Shown: positions 8,970 to 19,742, counted from the stretch's first letter. The stretch is DNA of 64,000 nucleotides from Armatimonadota bacterium (GCA_018268315.1 JAFDWU010000001.1:776324-840323), one strand, 5' to 3'. Numbers and translations: made by a program. Notes: generated by a model not told the origin, from the letters alone.

Positions 8970-9323
8970 TTAGACGTCCATCCCGCGGAGCATCGCCATT
9001 GCTTCTTCCAGGTGAAGCTTGAAATACTTCTTCATGGCGTCGAGGACATCGATCAACAGGGGATCGCGCAGCGAGTAGAAGACCTGATTGCCTTCCTTTC
9101 GGCTGACCACCAACCCACGCGAGCGCAGAAGCGCAAGGTGCTGAGAAGCATTCGCGGGCTCCACGCCCACGCGCTCAAGGATCGCTCCCACCCCTAGCTC
9201 GCCTTCCTTTAGGCATTCAATGATATGAATGCGGGTGGGGTGGGCCAGAACCTGGAACACGTTCGCCTTGAACGCGCGCAACGCCTCATCTTGGGATAAG
9301 GTCTCCTTCGCCTCTGCCTTCAT
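8970..9323 (-). CDS. ArsR family winged-helix transcriptional regulator
   Basis: The 117-residue protein is a typical ArsR/SmtB repressor: FQVLAHPTRIHIIECLKEGELGVGAIL, then the recognition helix in ANASQHLALLRSRGLV and the wing RKEGNQVFYSL. The classical ELCVC metal-site cysteines are absent, and the protein contains only one cysteine. It therefore may not sense arsenic-type metals; redox or another ligand is possible. It leads an operon with the SulP transporter. The promoter TATACT sits exactly seven bases before the ATG with no Shine-Dalgarno, so the message should be leaderless. The AT-rich stretch around 9330-9360 is the likely place for its operator. Confidence 0.95.
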   Translation of the reverse strand: MKAEAKETLSQDEALRAFKANVFQVLAHPTRIHIIECLKEGELGVGAILERVGVEPANASQHLALLRSRGLVVSRKEGNQVFYSLRDPLLIDVLDAMKKYFKLHLEEAMAMLRGMDV

Positions 9324-9405
9324 TCCGTTAAGTATATTCGATTATTCTAAATTACTAAATCTACTTCTGGAGACCGATCCTGTACGTCTTTTAAGAGGTT
9401 AAACG

Positions 9406-10032
9406 ATGAAAGCAACCTCCAAACCCATCCGATCACTGTCCATCTCTCTGGCCATGGTGGCTGCCTCCGCCCAGTCATTTGCTGCACAAACCGGCGTGAA
9501 AGGGATGGCGGTTGCCTACCCGTGGGTGTTTGAGCACGGCCACAAGGATGCCTGGACGACCACAGTTTCGACCGCAGGAGAAATACTTCAAAAAGCTGGC
9601 TACGCGCCAATTCCTACTGCCACCGCACAGGCTGCCTGGACATCTCACAACTACCCTGCGCCTACGTTCGGCAATCTTCCTTCAAAGGCAAGGCTGCTGG
9701 CGTTCGGTAAGGCGCTTCACGCCCGGAAGGTGCTGTACGGATCGGTTTCATGGCACACCCGCAGCATTTGGGTGAATCTTGGTCCGAGAACGATCTCAAC
9801 CGCCACCATCAATGCTTACGTACTCGATGTTGCCACCGGCAAAGTTGAGTACACGAAGAAGAAGATCGAAGGTCGGAGCGACGAGAAGGCTAACGGTTAC
9901 AAGATTGCCGCCGACATTCTTGTAACTCCCCTGGTAACCGCCGTTAGCGGCGGACCGGCGACCCCGCAGGAGCAGCGCGCTGTGCAAATCGGCCTCGCGG
10001 TTGCCTACGAGTCTTGGATTAAGAAGAAGTAG
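9406..10032 (+). CDS. secreted hypothetical protein
   Basis: The 208-residue protein begins with a signal peptide (basic MKATSKPIR, hydrophobic core, then SFAAQT). A Shine-Dalgarno AGAGG lies eight bases upstream. The mature part alternates short beta strands with helices. It includes GKALHARKVLYGSVSWHT and LDVATGKVEYTKKKIEG, resembling the pattern of small periplasmic domains in which a helix precedes a strand pair, as in the lipoprotein and TolB-like fold seen in many stress proteins. I cannot name the family. It is divergent from the arsR-sulP operon and is followed by the tricorn protease gene. Confidence 0.75.
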   Translation: MKATSKPIRSLSISLAMVAASAQSFAAQTGVKGMAVAYPWVFEHGHKDAWTTTVSTAGEILQKAGYAPIPTATAQAAWTSHNYPAPTFGNLPSKARLLAFGKALHARKVLYGSVSWHTRSIWVNLGPRTISTATINAYVLDVATGKVEYTKKKIEGRSDEKANGYKIAADILVTPLVTAVSGGPATPQEQRAVQIGLAVAYESWIKKK

Positions 10033-10080
10033 CACATAGTGTCCTAGAGCCGGGGAAAGTAGAAATGTATACTTGCGCGC

Positions 10081-13000
10081 ATGCTTACGGCGGCGCTTGC
10101 TCTTGCGTTCATCTCAGCCCCTGCTGAAACACCTTTCCTTCGGTATCCCAGCATCCATGGCGACCAAATAACTTTTGCCAGCGAAGGCGACATTTGGGTT
10201 GGGAGCCTAAGCACAGGCGACGCCAAGCGGCTGACCAGCGATCCGGGTAACGAGTCGTATCCCGTTTTCTCGCCGGATGGCAAATCGATCGCGTTCCTTG
10301 GCGAATACGACGGCAACCGCCAAGTGTACGTTGTCCCAACCGACGGTGGGCCTGCAAAAAGGCTTACGAGCGTTGAGGGTACGCGAACGGTCACTGGCTG
10401 GACCGCCGATGGCAAGAACATCATCTTCCGCAGCATCGAGAGCCATCCGTATTCGTATTACACGATCCCCGCTACCGGCGGTGTACCCACCAAGATGCCG
10501 GTGGAGTTCGCCAGCTATATCACTCCCGGCCCTACGGCGGACAGCTTTGCGATGACCCGCTTCTATCATTGGGGCTGGAACTGGTTCCGATACATCGGCG
10601 GTGAGCAAAACCAGATTTGGGCGTTCGATAAGGGCAAGTTCAAAGAGATTACGAGCCTGTCTGGCTCCAGCGAGTACCCGGTTTGGATGGGCAATCGCGT
10701 TTACTTTGCCCACGTCGACGGCGATAAGTTCTCGGTCATGTCGGTTCCCGCTTCCGGTGGGCCCGCAAAACTTGAGTTCGGTCCGACGACCGACGAAATC
10801 CGGCGGTTAAGCGGTGACGGCGACAAGCTGGTCTTCGAGTGCGGCCGACGGCTGGAGATTCTTGATCTCGATACACACGCGGCGCATCCTCTCGACATCC
10901 ACCCGGTTTCCGATCAAATCCACATGCGGCCGGTTCGGGTCGGCGCCGAGAAATACGTTAGCGCCTATAGCATCAGTCCGAGCGGTAAGCGCGTGTTCGT
11001 GGAATCTCGCGGCCAGATTCTTAGCCTTCCCGTCGATCAAGGCGAAGCAAGGGTCTGGAAGGCAAAAGCGGGCGTTCGCTATCGCCTCCCCGCGATGTCT
11101 CCGGACGCCAAATCAGTTGCCTACGTAAGCGATGAAACGGGGCAGTCGCAGGTTTACGTTGCCAATGCCGATGGCTCTGGCGAGCGCATGCTCACCCACG
11201 ATACGAGCGGGCAAATTCCGCAAATCACCTGGCTGCCGAATAGCAAGGGCTTGGTGATTTACAGCAGCAAGGAAACGATTCGACTGGTCGATGTTGCCAC
11301 CGGTAAGCAAGATCAAATCGCCAAAGTGGCCGTTGCCTGGAACCAACCTCCACTCGATATTTCGCCCGATTCCAAGTGGATTGTTTATACAAACGTCGCT
11401 CCTGTAACCTACTTCCTCACCCTCTATCTTTATGAGGTCGCCACCGGCAAGAGCACCCAGATTTCGACTGGCTGGTCCTCGGATACGAATGTCTGCTTCA
11501 GTCAAGACGGGCAGTACCTAGCGGTTCTCTCATCGAGAAACTTTAAGGTTGACAACGACCCTGTATTGAACCAGCTAAACATGGCAGGGCCAACGACGGC
11601 CATCCTCCTGCCGCTCCGGAAGGATGTTGTAAATCCGCTGGCACTCAAAGACCCGGCCGAAGAACCCAAGGCTGAGAAGAAAGAAGAAAAGAAGGACGAG
11701 AAGAAGCCGGACGGCATCGACTTCGATGGCCTCTGGGATCGACGCATCGAGATTCCGGTTCCGCCCGATAGCTACGACGCAATTGCTATGTTCGGCGGGA
11801 AAGTGTACTTACACGCGGGTTCCAGTTTGAAGGCGTTCGACCTCGCGTCGAAGACCTTCACCGAAGTCGGCCAGTGTGCCAATTTCCAGGTAAGCGCGGA
11901 CTTCAGCAAGATGTTGCTAGCAAACGGCCCAAGCCTTTCGGTGTTCGATATTGGCGGTACGCCGGTTAAACCGGTCTCCTATGGCGATCTCTCGCTGGCA
12001 ATCGACCCGCCTCAGGAGTGGAAGCAAATCTTCTGGGATGCCTGGCGTCACCTGCGAGACTACTTCTATGTGGAGAACATGCATGGCGTGGATTGGCAGG
12101 CAGTCGGCAAGAAGTATTCGGCTTATCTGCCCAGCGTTCGCTCTCGCAACGAGCTAGATGAACTCATCCACTGGATGGAAGCCGAACTCAGCTCATCCCA
12201 CGAATACATCTCGCCGGGTGATGAGCAAAGGTTACGCCCCCCGACGCAATACGCAAGCCTCGGAGTTGAGTTGGTCGCAGATTCGAGCGGCTATTACAGG
12301 ATCGAAAAAATTCTGAGGGGCGATGGCTTCCTCAATTCAGAGCGCTCACCCCTGCTGAATGCCGATCCTTCGCTAAAGGAAGGAACTTTCCTTGTTGAGG
12401 TTGCAGGGAATCCGGTTTCGGTTGGTTCTGATCCCTTTGCGGCAATACAGAACCGAGCCGGGCAAACCATCACCGTGAAGGTGAACTCCAAGCCCACGTT
12501 GGAAGGCGCAAAGACCCTGATCGTCAAGCCGGCTCCCGACGATAACCGCATGAAGTACCTCGGCTGGGTTGAAGACAACCGCAAGTACGTGGAAAAGGCG
12601 AGCGGAGGCAAGATCGGTTATGTCCATCTTGAAGCGATGCAAAATGGAGATTTCCAAGACTTCGTAAAGCAGTATTTTCCCCAGCGAGATAAGGATGCGA
12701 TGATCATCGACACTCGCTTTAACGGCGGTGGCTACGTGCAAGAGATGATCAACCGGATTCTTGCTACTAAGCTGATGGGCTTCTTCAACTGGCGCGATTC
12801 CGAGTTCGGCTTCACCAGACAGGGCGAATTCTTCAACGGCCCCATGGCCTGCCTAATGAATGAATTCAATATCTCCTGCGGCGAAGAGTTTCCCTACCGC
12901 TTCCGGCAGCTGGGTCTTGGCCCGCTGATCGGCCGCCGAACGATGGGTGGCGAAGTGGGCTCTGATCCGGGCTGGCCGATGATCGACGGCGGCAGGGTGT

Positions 13001-13227
13001 GGGTTCCGAACTACGGCTACTGGACCCCCGGCGTTGGCTGGGAAATCGAAGGTAAGGGCGTGACGCCGGATATCGATGTGCCGTCTGATCCCAACGCCTA
13101 CATTGCCGGTCGCGATCCGCAGTTGGACAAGGCGGTTGAGGTGCTTCTGAAGAAGATTCCTGCGAATCCTCCACGGCACGCAAAGCAGCCGCCGGCCAAG
13201 GATCGTGTTAAGAATCCTGGCGGCTAG
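10081..13227 (+). CDS. tricorn protease homologue (S41 family)
   Basis: The 1048-residue protein has the tricorn layout. A short signal-like N-terminus precedes two beta-propellers with repeated PVFSPDGKSIAF-type blades (residues about 20-530). A charged linker of lysine and glutamate (about 520-545) leads to the C1 helical domain, a PDZ domain (about 720-800) and the S41 catalytic domain. Catalytic candidates are His668 in MHGVDW, Ser932 in NISCGEEFPY and an acidic residue in the WEIEGKGVTPDI tail. Family members trim peptides released by larger proteases. The usual Ser-Asp at the nucleophile is Ser-Cys here. TATACT lies seven bases before the ATG with no Shine-Dalgarno, suggesting a leaderless mRNA. 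Confidence 0.95.
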   Translation: MLTAALALAFISAPAETPFLRYPSIHGDQITFASEGDIWVGSLSTGDAKRLTSDPGNESYPVFSPDGKSIAFLGEYDGNRQVYVVPTDGGPAKRLTSVEGTRTVTGWTADGKNIIFRSIESHPYSYYTIPATGGVPTKMPVEFASYITPGPTADSFAMTRFYHWGWNWFRYIGGEQNQIWAFDKGKFKEITSLSGSSEYPVWMGNRVYFAHVDGDKFSVMSVPASGGPAKLEFGPTTDEIRRLSGDGDKLVFECGRRLEILDLDTHAAHPLDIHPVSDQIHMRPVRVGAEKYVSAYSISPSGKRVFVESRGQILSLPVDQGEARVWKAKAGVRYRLPAMSPDAKSVAYVSDETGQSQVYVANADGSGERMLTHDTSGQIPQITWLPNSKGLVIYSSKETIRLVDVATGKQDQIAKVAVAWNQPPLDISPDSKWIVYTNVAPVTYFLTLYLYEVATGKSTQISTGWSSDTNVCFSQDGQYLAVLSSRNFKVDNDPVLNQLNMAGPTTAILLPLRKDVVNPLALKDPAEEPKAEKKEEKKDEKKPDGIDFDGLWDRRIEIPVPPDSYDAIAMFGGKVYLHAGSSLKAFDLASKTFTEVGQCANFQVSADFSKMLLANGPSLSVFDIGGTPVKPVSYGDLSLAIDPPQEWKQIFWDAWRHLRDYFYVENMHGVDWQAVGKKYSAYLPSVRSRNELDELIHWMEAELSSSHEYISPGDEQRLRPPTQYASLGVELVADSSGYYRIEKILRGDGFLNSERSPLLNADPSLKEGTFLVEVAGNPVSVGSDPFAAIQNRAGQTITVKVNSKPTLEGAKTLIVKPAPDDNRMKYLGWVEDNRKYVEKASGGKIGYVHLEAMQNGDFQDFVKQYFPQRDKDAMIIDTRFNGGGYVQEMINRILATKLMGFFNWRDSEFGFTRQGEFFNGPMACLMNEFNISCGEEFPYRFRQLGLGPLIGRRTMGGEVGSDPGWPMIDGGRVWVPNYGYWTPGVGWEIEGKGVTPDIDVPSDPNAYIAGRDPQLDKAVEVLLKKIPANPPRHAKQPPAKDRVKNPGG

Positions 13228-13262
13228 TAAAACCTGCGCCGCCCAAAGCGTATTCCAAAGGA

Positions 13263-13865
13263 ATGGCAAAGATTGCGATCATTGGAAACGGGAATGTTGG
13301 CGGGACGCTTGGAAAGCGGTGGACGGAGGCTGGGCATGAGGTCGTGTTCGGCGTGCGTGATCCTGGCCAATCGACAGGAAGCGTAAATATCGCCTCGGTT
13401 GAAGAAGCCGTAGCGGGCTCGGAGATAGTGGTTTTCGCAACCCCTTACTCTGCCCTTGCCCCTCTTGCCGCGAGCCTAGAAGTAGGCGCTCGCACTCTCA
13501 TCGACTGCACCAACCCCATCAACGCCGACTTTAGCGGATTGCTCCCAATCGCAACTTCCGCCGCCGAGGAGCTTGCGGCCGCAACCGGTTCGAAGAAGGT
13601 TGTTAAAGCGTTCAACACGATCGGCTTCAACATCATGGAGAATCCGAACTTCAACGGCCACCCGGCGACGCTGCTCATCTGCGGTGATGATCAGGAAGCG
13701 AAGAAGACCGTGCGCCAGCTTGCCGAAGACATTGGGTTCGCCGCCGAAGATGCAGGCCCCCTGCTTCAGGCGAAATGGCTGGAATCCCTAGCCTGGCTCT
13801 GGATTTCGATGGCCGCCAAGTTTGGATACGGCCGAGATATCGTTTTCAATCTCGCCAAGCGCTGA
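13263..13865 (+). CDS. NADPH-dependent F420 reductase-like NAD(P)-binding protein
   Basis: The 200-residue protein is a single Rossmann domain beginning with the dinucleotide-binding loop IGNGNVGGTLGKRW. FGVRDPGQ follows strand 2, a pattern selecting NADPH in the F420H2:NADP oxidoreductase family, and VVKAFNTIGFNIMENP is the characteristic substrate-side segment. Members outside methanogens and actinobacteria are often small reductases of unknown substrate, so the F420 link is only by family. Possible signals are AAAGGA right before the ATG and TATTCC six bases upstream. It follows the tricorn gene by 35 bases on the same strand. Confidence 0.9.
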   Translation: MAKIAIIGNGNVGGTLGKRWTEAGHEVVFGVRDPGQSTGSVNIASVEEAVAGSEIVVFATPYSALAPLAASLEVGARTLIDCTNPINADFSGLLPIATSAAEELAAATGSKKVVKAFNTIGFNIMENPNFNGHPATLLICGDDQEAKKTVRQLAEDIGFAAEDAGPLLQAKWLESLAWLWISMAAKFGYGRDIVFNLAKR

Positions 13866-13929
13866 CCAAAGCCCTAGCGCTCGAACTGTTAAGCAGAAAA
13901 CTCGTCTAAACAAGCGTAGGATATTAGTG

Positions 13930-14154
13930 ATGAGTCTACTTTGGGAACGACTCTGTGTCGGTGAACCGAAGCACGAGTTTTCGGCTACAACCGTAAACCG
14001 CACCAAGGTTCCCGGCGGATGGTTAATCGCGTTATTCTGGCGTTGTGGATCCGGGCAGGCTGGAGGAACCGCCCTCTGCTTCTATCCCGACCCGGAGCAC
14101 GTTTGGGACGGCGGTACGCTTCCGGCTGACGCTGCTCTTCCAACGGCCTCGTAA
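13930..14154 (+). CDS. small conserved-looking hypothetical protein
   Basis: This 74-residue frame begins MSLLWERLCVGEP and contains VPGGWLI and CFYPDPEHVWDG. That pattern (a GGWL strand followed by a PDPEH-W-G motif) looks like a real small soluble beta protein rather than noise. I know similar short proteins of unknown function by appearance but cannot name the family. A weak AGGA lies 11 bases upstream. It lies between the F420-reductase-like gene and gap on the same strand. The overlapping minus-strand frame is arginine-rich and looks like a shadow. Confidence 0.55.
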   Translation: MSLLWERLCVGEPKHEFSATTVNRTKVPGGWLIALFWRCGSGQAGGTALCFYPDPEHVWDGGTLPADAALPTAS

Positions 14155-14184
14155 GTGCAACGACACGCGATGCTAGGCTGATTT

Positions 14185-14199
14185 TCGGCCTTCGGCCGA
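14185..14199 (+). other. short perfect hairpin upstream of gap
   Basis: TCGGCC, a TTC loop and GGCCGA form a perfect six-pair stem in the 173-base gap between the small gene and gap. No U-run follows, so it is a weak terminator at best. It may be part of a structured gap leader. I see no known riboswitch pattern. Confidence 0.4.
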
Positions 14200-14276
14200 G
14201 TACTCCCAGTTGTGCATCCCGTCCGCATTTGCGTGGTGCAAATCCTCTCCAGCCCGGCCTTCCGAGGCGTAGGTAA

Positions 14277-15338
<1,062 letters not shown>

Positions 15339-15354
15339 GGAGTAAGATCAAGCC

Positions 15355-16056
15355 GTGAATAAGGTGTATCCGGACGCAAAGTCCGCGCTTGAAGGACTAA
15401 CTTTTGATGGCATGACCGTCATGTCCGGCGGGTTCGGCCTTTGCGGCATTCCGGAGCACCTTATCGTGGCGCTCCGTGATTCTGGCGCAAAAGACCTCAC
15501 TGTCATCAGCAACAACTGCGGAGTCGATGATTTCGGCATGGGGCTGTTGCTCCAAACCCGCCAAATCAAGAAGATGCTCAGCTCCTACGTGGGCGAGAAC
15601 GAAATCTTCGAGAAGCAGTATCTGGGCGGAGAGCTTGAGATCGAGTTTAACCCGCAAGGCACGCTTGCCGAGCGCATTAGGGCCGGAGGCGCGGGCATCC
15701 CCGCCTTCTTCACCAAAACGGGTTACGGCACCCTGATTGCCGAAGGCAAGGAAACCCGCCAATTCAACGGCGAATGGTATGTGATGGAGACTGGCCTCGT
15801 CGCCGACCTCAGCATCGTCAAAGCTTGGAAGGGCGATAAGGAAGGCAACCTCATCTATCGCAACACCGCGCGCAACTTCAACCCGATGATGGCGACCGCC
15901 GGTCGCAAGTGTGTAGTTGAAGTTGAAGAGTTGGTCGAAGTCGGCGAGCTTGATCCAGACCGAATCCATACGCCCGGTATCTTCGTGGACCGCATCATCA
16001 AGGGCACGAATTACGAAAAGCGAATTGAGCGGCGCACCACCCGCAAGAAGGAATAA
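15355..16056 (+). CDS. scoA: 3-oxoacid CoA-transferase subunit A
   Basis: The 233-residue protein is the alpha subunit of a succinyl-CoA:3-oxoacid (or acetate/butyrate-acetoacetate) CoA-transferase, which activates acetoacetate or similar acids for ketone-body or butanoate use. The CoA-binding [13 protein letters not shown] and the [15 protein letters not shown] block match the family. It starts at GTG with AAGGAG overlapping the gap stop region, 12 bases upstream. Three bases separate it from the B subunit gene, so the two are co-translated. SCOT identity over the acetate-type enzymes is judged from the overall pattern. Confidence 0.95.
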   Translation: MNKVYPDAKSALEGLTFDGMTVMSGGFGLCGIPEHLIVALRDSGAKDLTVISNNCGVDDFGMGLLLQTRQIKKMLSSYVGENEIFEKQYLGGELEIEFNPQGTLAERIRAGGAGIPAFFTKTGYGTLIAEGKETRQFNGEWYVMETGLVADLSIVKAWKGDKEGNLIYRNTARNFNPMMATAGRKCVVEVEELVEVGELDPDRIHTPGIFVDRIIKGTNYEKRIERRTTRKKE

Positions 16057-16059
16057 CCC

Positions 16060-16725
16060 ATGGCACTAACCCGAGAAGAACTGGCGATGCGAGCCGCGCA
16101 GGAACTGCGCGACGGCTTTTATGTGAACCTGGGAATTGGCATTCCCACTCTGGTGGCCAATTACATTCCCAAGGGGATGGAGATCGTTCTGCAAAGCGAG
16201 AACGGCATGCTCGGCATGGGCCCGTTCCCATATGAGGGCGAAGAAGACCCCGACCTCGTCAACGCGGGCAAGCAGACCATTACCGCGCTTCCTGGCAGCA
16301 GCTTCTTCTCGTCCGCCGATTCGTTCGGCATGATCCGCGGTGGCCACATCGATCTTTCAATCCTTGGGGCGATGGAAGTCAGCGAGGAAGGCGACCTTGC
16401 CAACTGGATGATTCCCGGCGTGATGGTGAAAGGCATGGGCGGCGCGATGGACCTGGTCGCAGGCGTTCGCCGCGTGGTCGTTGTGATGGAGCACTGCAAC
16501 AAGAAAGGCGAATCTAAGCTGCTGCATAAGTGCAAGTTGCCGCTCACTGGCAAAGGCTGCGTTGACCTTATCATCACCGACATTGCGGTCTTCGAAGTCC
16601 CTGGCGATGGCACCGGCCTCAAGCTGATCGAGCTGGCGCCCGGCGTAACGGTGGACGAAGTTAAGTCGAAGACGAAAGCAACAATGACGGTTTCTCCGCA
16701 GCTCCGGGAAATCGCGCTCGCTTAA
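16060..16725 (+). CDS. scoB: 3-oxoacid CoA-transferase subunit B
   Basis: The 221-residue beta subunit carries the active-site glutamate that forms the thioester with CoA, Glu47 in the motif [11 protein letters not shown], after the GIGIPT loop. The segment [14 protein letters not shown] and the terminal block [15 protein letters not shown] are typical of SCOT B subunits. A ribosome site AAGGAA overlaps the end of scoA, three bases upstream. Together with scoA it forms the heterodimeric enzyme. Its stop overlaps the stop of the convergent lipoprotein gene by four bases, and there is no obvious terminator between them. Confidence 0.97.
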   Translation: MALTREELAMRAAQELRDGFYVNLGIGIPTLVANYIPKGMEIVLQSENGMLGMGPFPYEGEEDPDLVNAGKQTITALPGSSFFSSADSFGMIRGGHIDLSILGAMEVSEEGDLANWMIPGVMVKGMGGAMDLVAGVRRVVVVMEHCNKKGESKLLHKCKLPLTGKGCVDLIITDIAVFEVPGDGTGLKLIELAPGVTVDEVKSKTKATMTVSPQLREIALA

Positions 16726-17501
16726 GTTGGGGTCTGCGAAAGCTCAAACTCTTCAAGCTGCTTGATGGCGTCGGCTGCCTTTTCGTATTCACCTGCTCGC
16801 TGATATATGGTAGTTGCCTTGCCAAAAGCTTTACGCAACAGCAAGTCCTTGGCTTGAATGAACGCCTTGCCCGCTTCATTCTTCACGTCCACCTTCACCC
16901 GCATGTGCTGGTGCGCGGCATCGATAAGCAGGGCGGCAAGCTCAGGATTGTTACCCTTGCCAAGCCCAGCGGGCACGATCTCGAATAGCACGGCGGGCAG
17001 GATCGGAGCGGCATCAATATCGCCCACATTGAAGGTTGAACGAGCCTTCTTGATGCCTTCGGTCACATCACCCATCTCGCAAAGAACCCGCGCCAGCCTC
17101 AGGTTGTCATTTACCCGCCGGTCATCGTTCACCGGGTTCTTTGTTGCTTGCAGCAAAAGCTCCTTTGCCTTGTCCCACTTGCGGCCGGTGATAAAGAGTT
17201 CGGCGTATTCCCAAGCGTTCTGGTCGGTTACTTGCGAAAGATCGAGGTAGGGCAGCAATTCATCTGCACGTTTTGCGATGAGGGTCTTGTACTCCTCGTC
17301 GGTCACTTCCCCCCGTGCCATCCGGTCGTTCAGAAAGTCAGATGCTTGTCGAAGATTGATGCGAACGATCGCCGGCGAGAGTTTGCCAACGTCGTTTGGA
17401 TCGTTCGGGTCCGGGTAAACGCCAGTTTTGCAACCCGCGAGCACGGCCAGGAAGGCAAACCTAGCGCACCATTTGATAGCGGTTTTGCTCGAAGAACGCA
17501 T
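16722..17501 (-). CDS. TPR-like lipoprotein, last gene of the pyr operon
   Basis: From the ATG at 17499-17501 the product is about 259 residues. It begins with a lipoprotein signal ([15 protein letters not shown], then the lipobox LAGC), so it is anchored in a membrane. The mature part is helical with TPR-like repeats ([23 protein letters not shown] and [21 protein letters not shown]). GGAGAG lies ten bases before this start. The open frame continues upstream to 17630, but that part is an arginine-rich shadow of pyrC. The gene overlaps the end of pyrC by 41 bases, so it is co-transcribed. Its link to pyrimidine synthesis is unclear. Confidence 0.8.
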   Translation of the reverse strand: MRSSSKTAIKWCARFAFLAVLAGCKTGVYPDPNDPNDVGKLSPAIVRINLRQASDFLNDRMARGEVTDEEYKTLIAKRADELLPYLDLSQVTDQNAWEYAELFITGRKWDKAKELLLQATKNPVNDDRRVNDNLRLARVLCEMGDVTEGIKKARSTFNVGDIDAAPILPAVLFEIVPAGLGKGNNPELAALLIDAAHQHMRVKVDVKNEAGKAFIQAKDLLLRKAFGKATTIYQRAGEYEKAADAIKQLEEFELSQTPT

Positions 17502-18783
17502 CGCGATAAATCTCTCCGCCATTAAATGTGAGAACTGGCTTGCCCTTGAACGCCATTCCGTGGAACGGCGTGTTCTTGCTCTTGCTGAACGTCTTATTAC
17601 GGTCGAAGGTCCACTCAACGTTCGGATCAATGACTGTTACCTGCGCGACCGGCGTTTCGCCGGGCCTCAGCGTTCCTGCCTCGAGCCGTAAGATCTCCGC
17701 AGGCATCGTGCTCAGTTTGCGCACTGTTTCCAGAGGGGTTAAGATGCCTTTGTGAGTGAGCATGGTGAGCGTTGCCGCAACGGTGGTTTCCAAGCCCACG
17801 CTGCCAAACGGCGCTTCCTCAAACGGCACATCTACTTCGTGGCTGGCGTGCGGCGAGTGGTCGCTTGCAATGCAATCGATGGTGCCATCACTGAGGCCCT
17901 CGTAGATCATTTCGATGTCCGCTCTCGTGCGTAACGGCGGGGTGATCTTGAAGAGGGTGTCGAATTCCTTTACCGAGTCTTCGGTGAATGAGAAGTGCAT
18001 GGGGCAGACTTCGCAGGTCACCGGCGCGCCAAGATACTTCGCCTGGCGGATCATCTCTACCGCACCCCAGGAGCTAACGCGCATCACGTGCAATCGACAG
18101 CCGGTATGCAGCGCCAGAATGCAGTTGCGCATCACTGCTATCTCCTCTGCCGTTCGAGGGATGCCTTTTAGGCCCAGCATGGCGCTCATCGCGCCTTCGT
18201 TCATGCTGCCGCCTGAGCTGAGCGCCAGGTTTTCGCAATGCGCCATGATCGGCAGATCAAGCTGCACGCAAAACTCCATTGCCTGCGACATTACGTTGGC
18301 ATCTTGGATGGGGAAAGCCTCATCGCTTGCGGCAACAATGCCCGCCTTCTTCATCGCGGCAAGATCGCTAATTCGTTCGCCGGCCATTCCGACCGTCAGG
18401 GCGCCCACTGGCGCTACGAACACGCCGCCCGCTTCGGGCGAGGCCGAGCGATCCAAAATGAAGTCGATGAGCGCGGGGGTATCCAGCGGCGGATTCGTAT
18501 TCGGCATACAGCAGATCGTCGTGTATCCGCCCGCTGCAGCAGCCTGGGTGCCGCTGACAATGGTCTCCTTGTGGCTGTCGCCGGGTTCACGAAGATGCAC
18601 ATGGGGGTCCACCAAGCCGGGGGTGATCCACAGGCCGGTGCAGTCGTAAATCTCCTCGATTTCATCGGTCGCAACTTCGGGACCGACCGAGATGATCTGG
18701 TCGAACTCGATGAGGACATTCCCCACCATATCCATGCCCTGGCTGGGGTCAAGAATCCTTCCGTTCTTCAGCAATATGCTCAT
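17461..18783 (-). CDS. pyrC: dihydroorotase, class I type
   Basis: This zinc enzyme closes N-carbamoyl-aspartate to dihydroorotate, step three of pyrimidine synthesis. The 440-residue length fits the class I (PyrC of Bacillus type) group. Metal ligands are His61 and His63 in DPHVHLREPGD, a histidine in MAHCEN and the aspartate-histidine pair in CIASDHSPH. The proline-rich MPNTNPP loop is present, and APFGSVGLET precedes the C-terminal segment. It overlaps pyrB by four bases upstream and the lipoprotein gene by 41 bases downstream, so it is part of the pyrR-pyrB-pyrC operon. Confidence 0.97.
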   Translation of the reverse strand: MSILLKNGRILDPSQGMDMVGNVLIEFDQIISVGPEVATDEIEEIYDCTGLWITPGLVDPHVHLREPGDSHKETIVSGTQAAAAGGYTTICCMPNTNPPLDTPALIDFILDRSASPEAGGVFVAPVGALTVGMAGERISDLAAMKKAGIVAASDEAFPIQDANVMSQAMEFCVQLDLPIMAHCENLALSSGGSMNEGAMSAMLGLKGIPRTAEEIAVMRNCILALHTGCRLHVMRVSSWGAVEMIRQAKYLGAPVTCEVCPMHFSFTEDSVKEFDTLFKITPPLRTRADIEMIYEGLSDGTIDCIASDHSPHASHEVDVPFEEAPFGSVGLETTVAATLTMLTHKGILTPLETVRKLSTMPAEILRLEAGTLRPGETPVAQVTVIDPNVEWTFDRNKTFSKSKNTPFHGMAFKGKPVLTFNGGEIYRDAFFEQNRYQMVR

Positions 18784-19742
18784 CGGCCTACCTTCACACC
18801 CTTCTTCGCAACCGGTTTAGCTGGCTTTTCCGGTATTTCCAATTCGTTGAACACCCAGTAAAGGGCGGCCATTCTCACGAAAACGCCATTCTCAACTTGG
18901 TTGTTGATCGCTGAATGCGCGCCATCCGCCACCACGTCGTCGACCTCGATTCCTCGGTTCAACGGACCGGGGTGCATGACCATGCAGTCCGGACTAGCCC
19001 ACTTCAGTGTGTCTCTGTTCACCTGATACATCGCGGCATATTCTGAGGAAGAACTTAGGAGGCCATCCGACATCCGCTCCTTCTGTAGCCTCAGACACAT
19101 CACCACATCCGCGTCTTGAATGCCTGCCTGAAGGTCGTAGAAGACTTCGCCGGGAAGGTTGGCGGTGTTAATCGGAATCAGGTTTCGTGGGCCCACGAAC
19201 CGAACCTCGGCCCCCATCTTGTTGAGCAACCAAGCATTCGAGCGAGCCACGCGGGAGTGCTTCACATCCCCCACGATGGCAACCCGAAGGCCCTGCAAGC
19301 TGCCCTTGCGTTCGAGGATCGTCATTGCGTCGCCGAGCGCCTGAGTCGGATGCTCATGCTGGCCGTCACCTGCGTTGACGACGGGCCCGCCGAAGAAGCG
19401 AGCAGCCAGGTGGGGCGCGCCCGACATCTGGTGCCGCATTACCAAACCGTTAAGCCGCTCGTGGCGAAGCGTGAGGATGGTGTCCTTAAGGGTCTCACCT
19501 TTGCTCATGGAACTGCCGTGAGACGAGAAATTGGCCGTCTTGATGCCGAGGTAGTAAGCCGCTTGCTCAAACGAGACCCGGGTGCGCGTCGAGTTTTCAA
19601 AGAAGAGCAATCCCAGAACGCGATTGGCGATCTTCGGCACGTTCTTATTCGCGATCACCCGCTCTTTGAAATCGGCGCCGAGATCAAGCAGTTCTTGGAT
19701 GTGCTCGACCTCCAAACTGCGAATTGTGATCAGGTGCCTCAA
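18780..19742 (-). CDS. pyrB: aspartate carbamoyltransferase catalytic subunit
   Basis: The enzyme joins carbamoyl phosphate and aspartate in the second step of pyrimidine synthesis. The 320-residue protein has the carbamoyl-phosphate loop FENSTRTRVSFE, the SSMSKGETLKDT segment with the active-site serine and lysine, and HPGPLNRGIE near the C-terminus. No regulatory subunit gene (pyrI) is adjacent, as is usual when pyrB follows pyrR. Four-base overlaps link it to pyrR upstream and pyrC downstream. The C-terminal basic tail (KPAKPVAKKGVKVGR) is a small extension. Confidence 0.97.
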   Translation of the reverse strand: MRHLITIRSLEVEHIQELLDLGADFKERVIANKNVPKIANRVLGLLFFENSTRTRVSFEQAAYYLGIKTANFSSHGSSMSKGETLKDTILTLRHERLNGLVMRHQMSGAPHLAARFFGGPVVNAGDGQHEHPTQALGDAMTILERKGSLQGLRVAIVGDVKHSRVARSNAWLLNKMGAEVRFVGPRNLIPINTANLPGEVFYDLQAGIQDADVVMCLRLQKERMSDGLLSSSSEYAAMYQVNRDTLKWASPDCMVMHPGPLNRGIEVDDVVADGAHSAINNQVENGVFVRMAALYWVFNELEIPEKPAKPVAKKGVKVGR

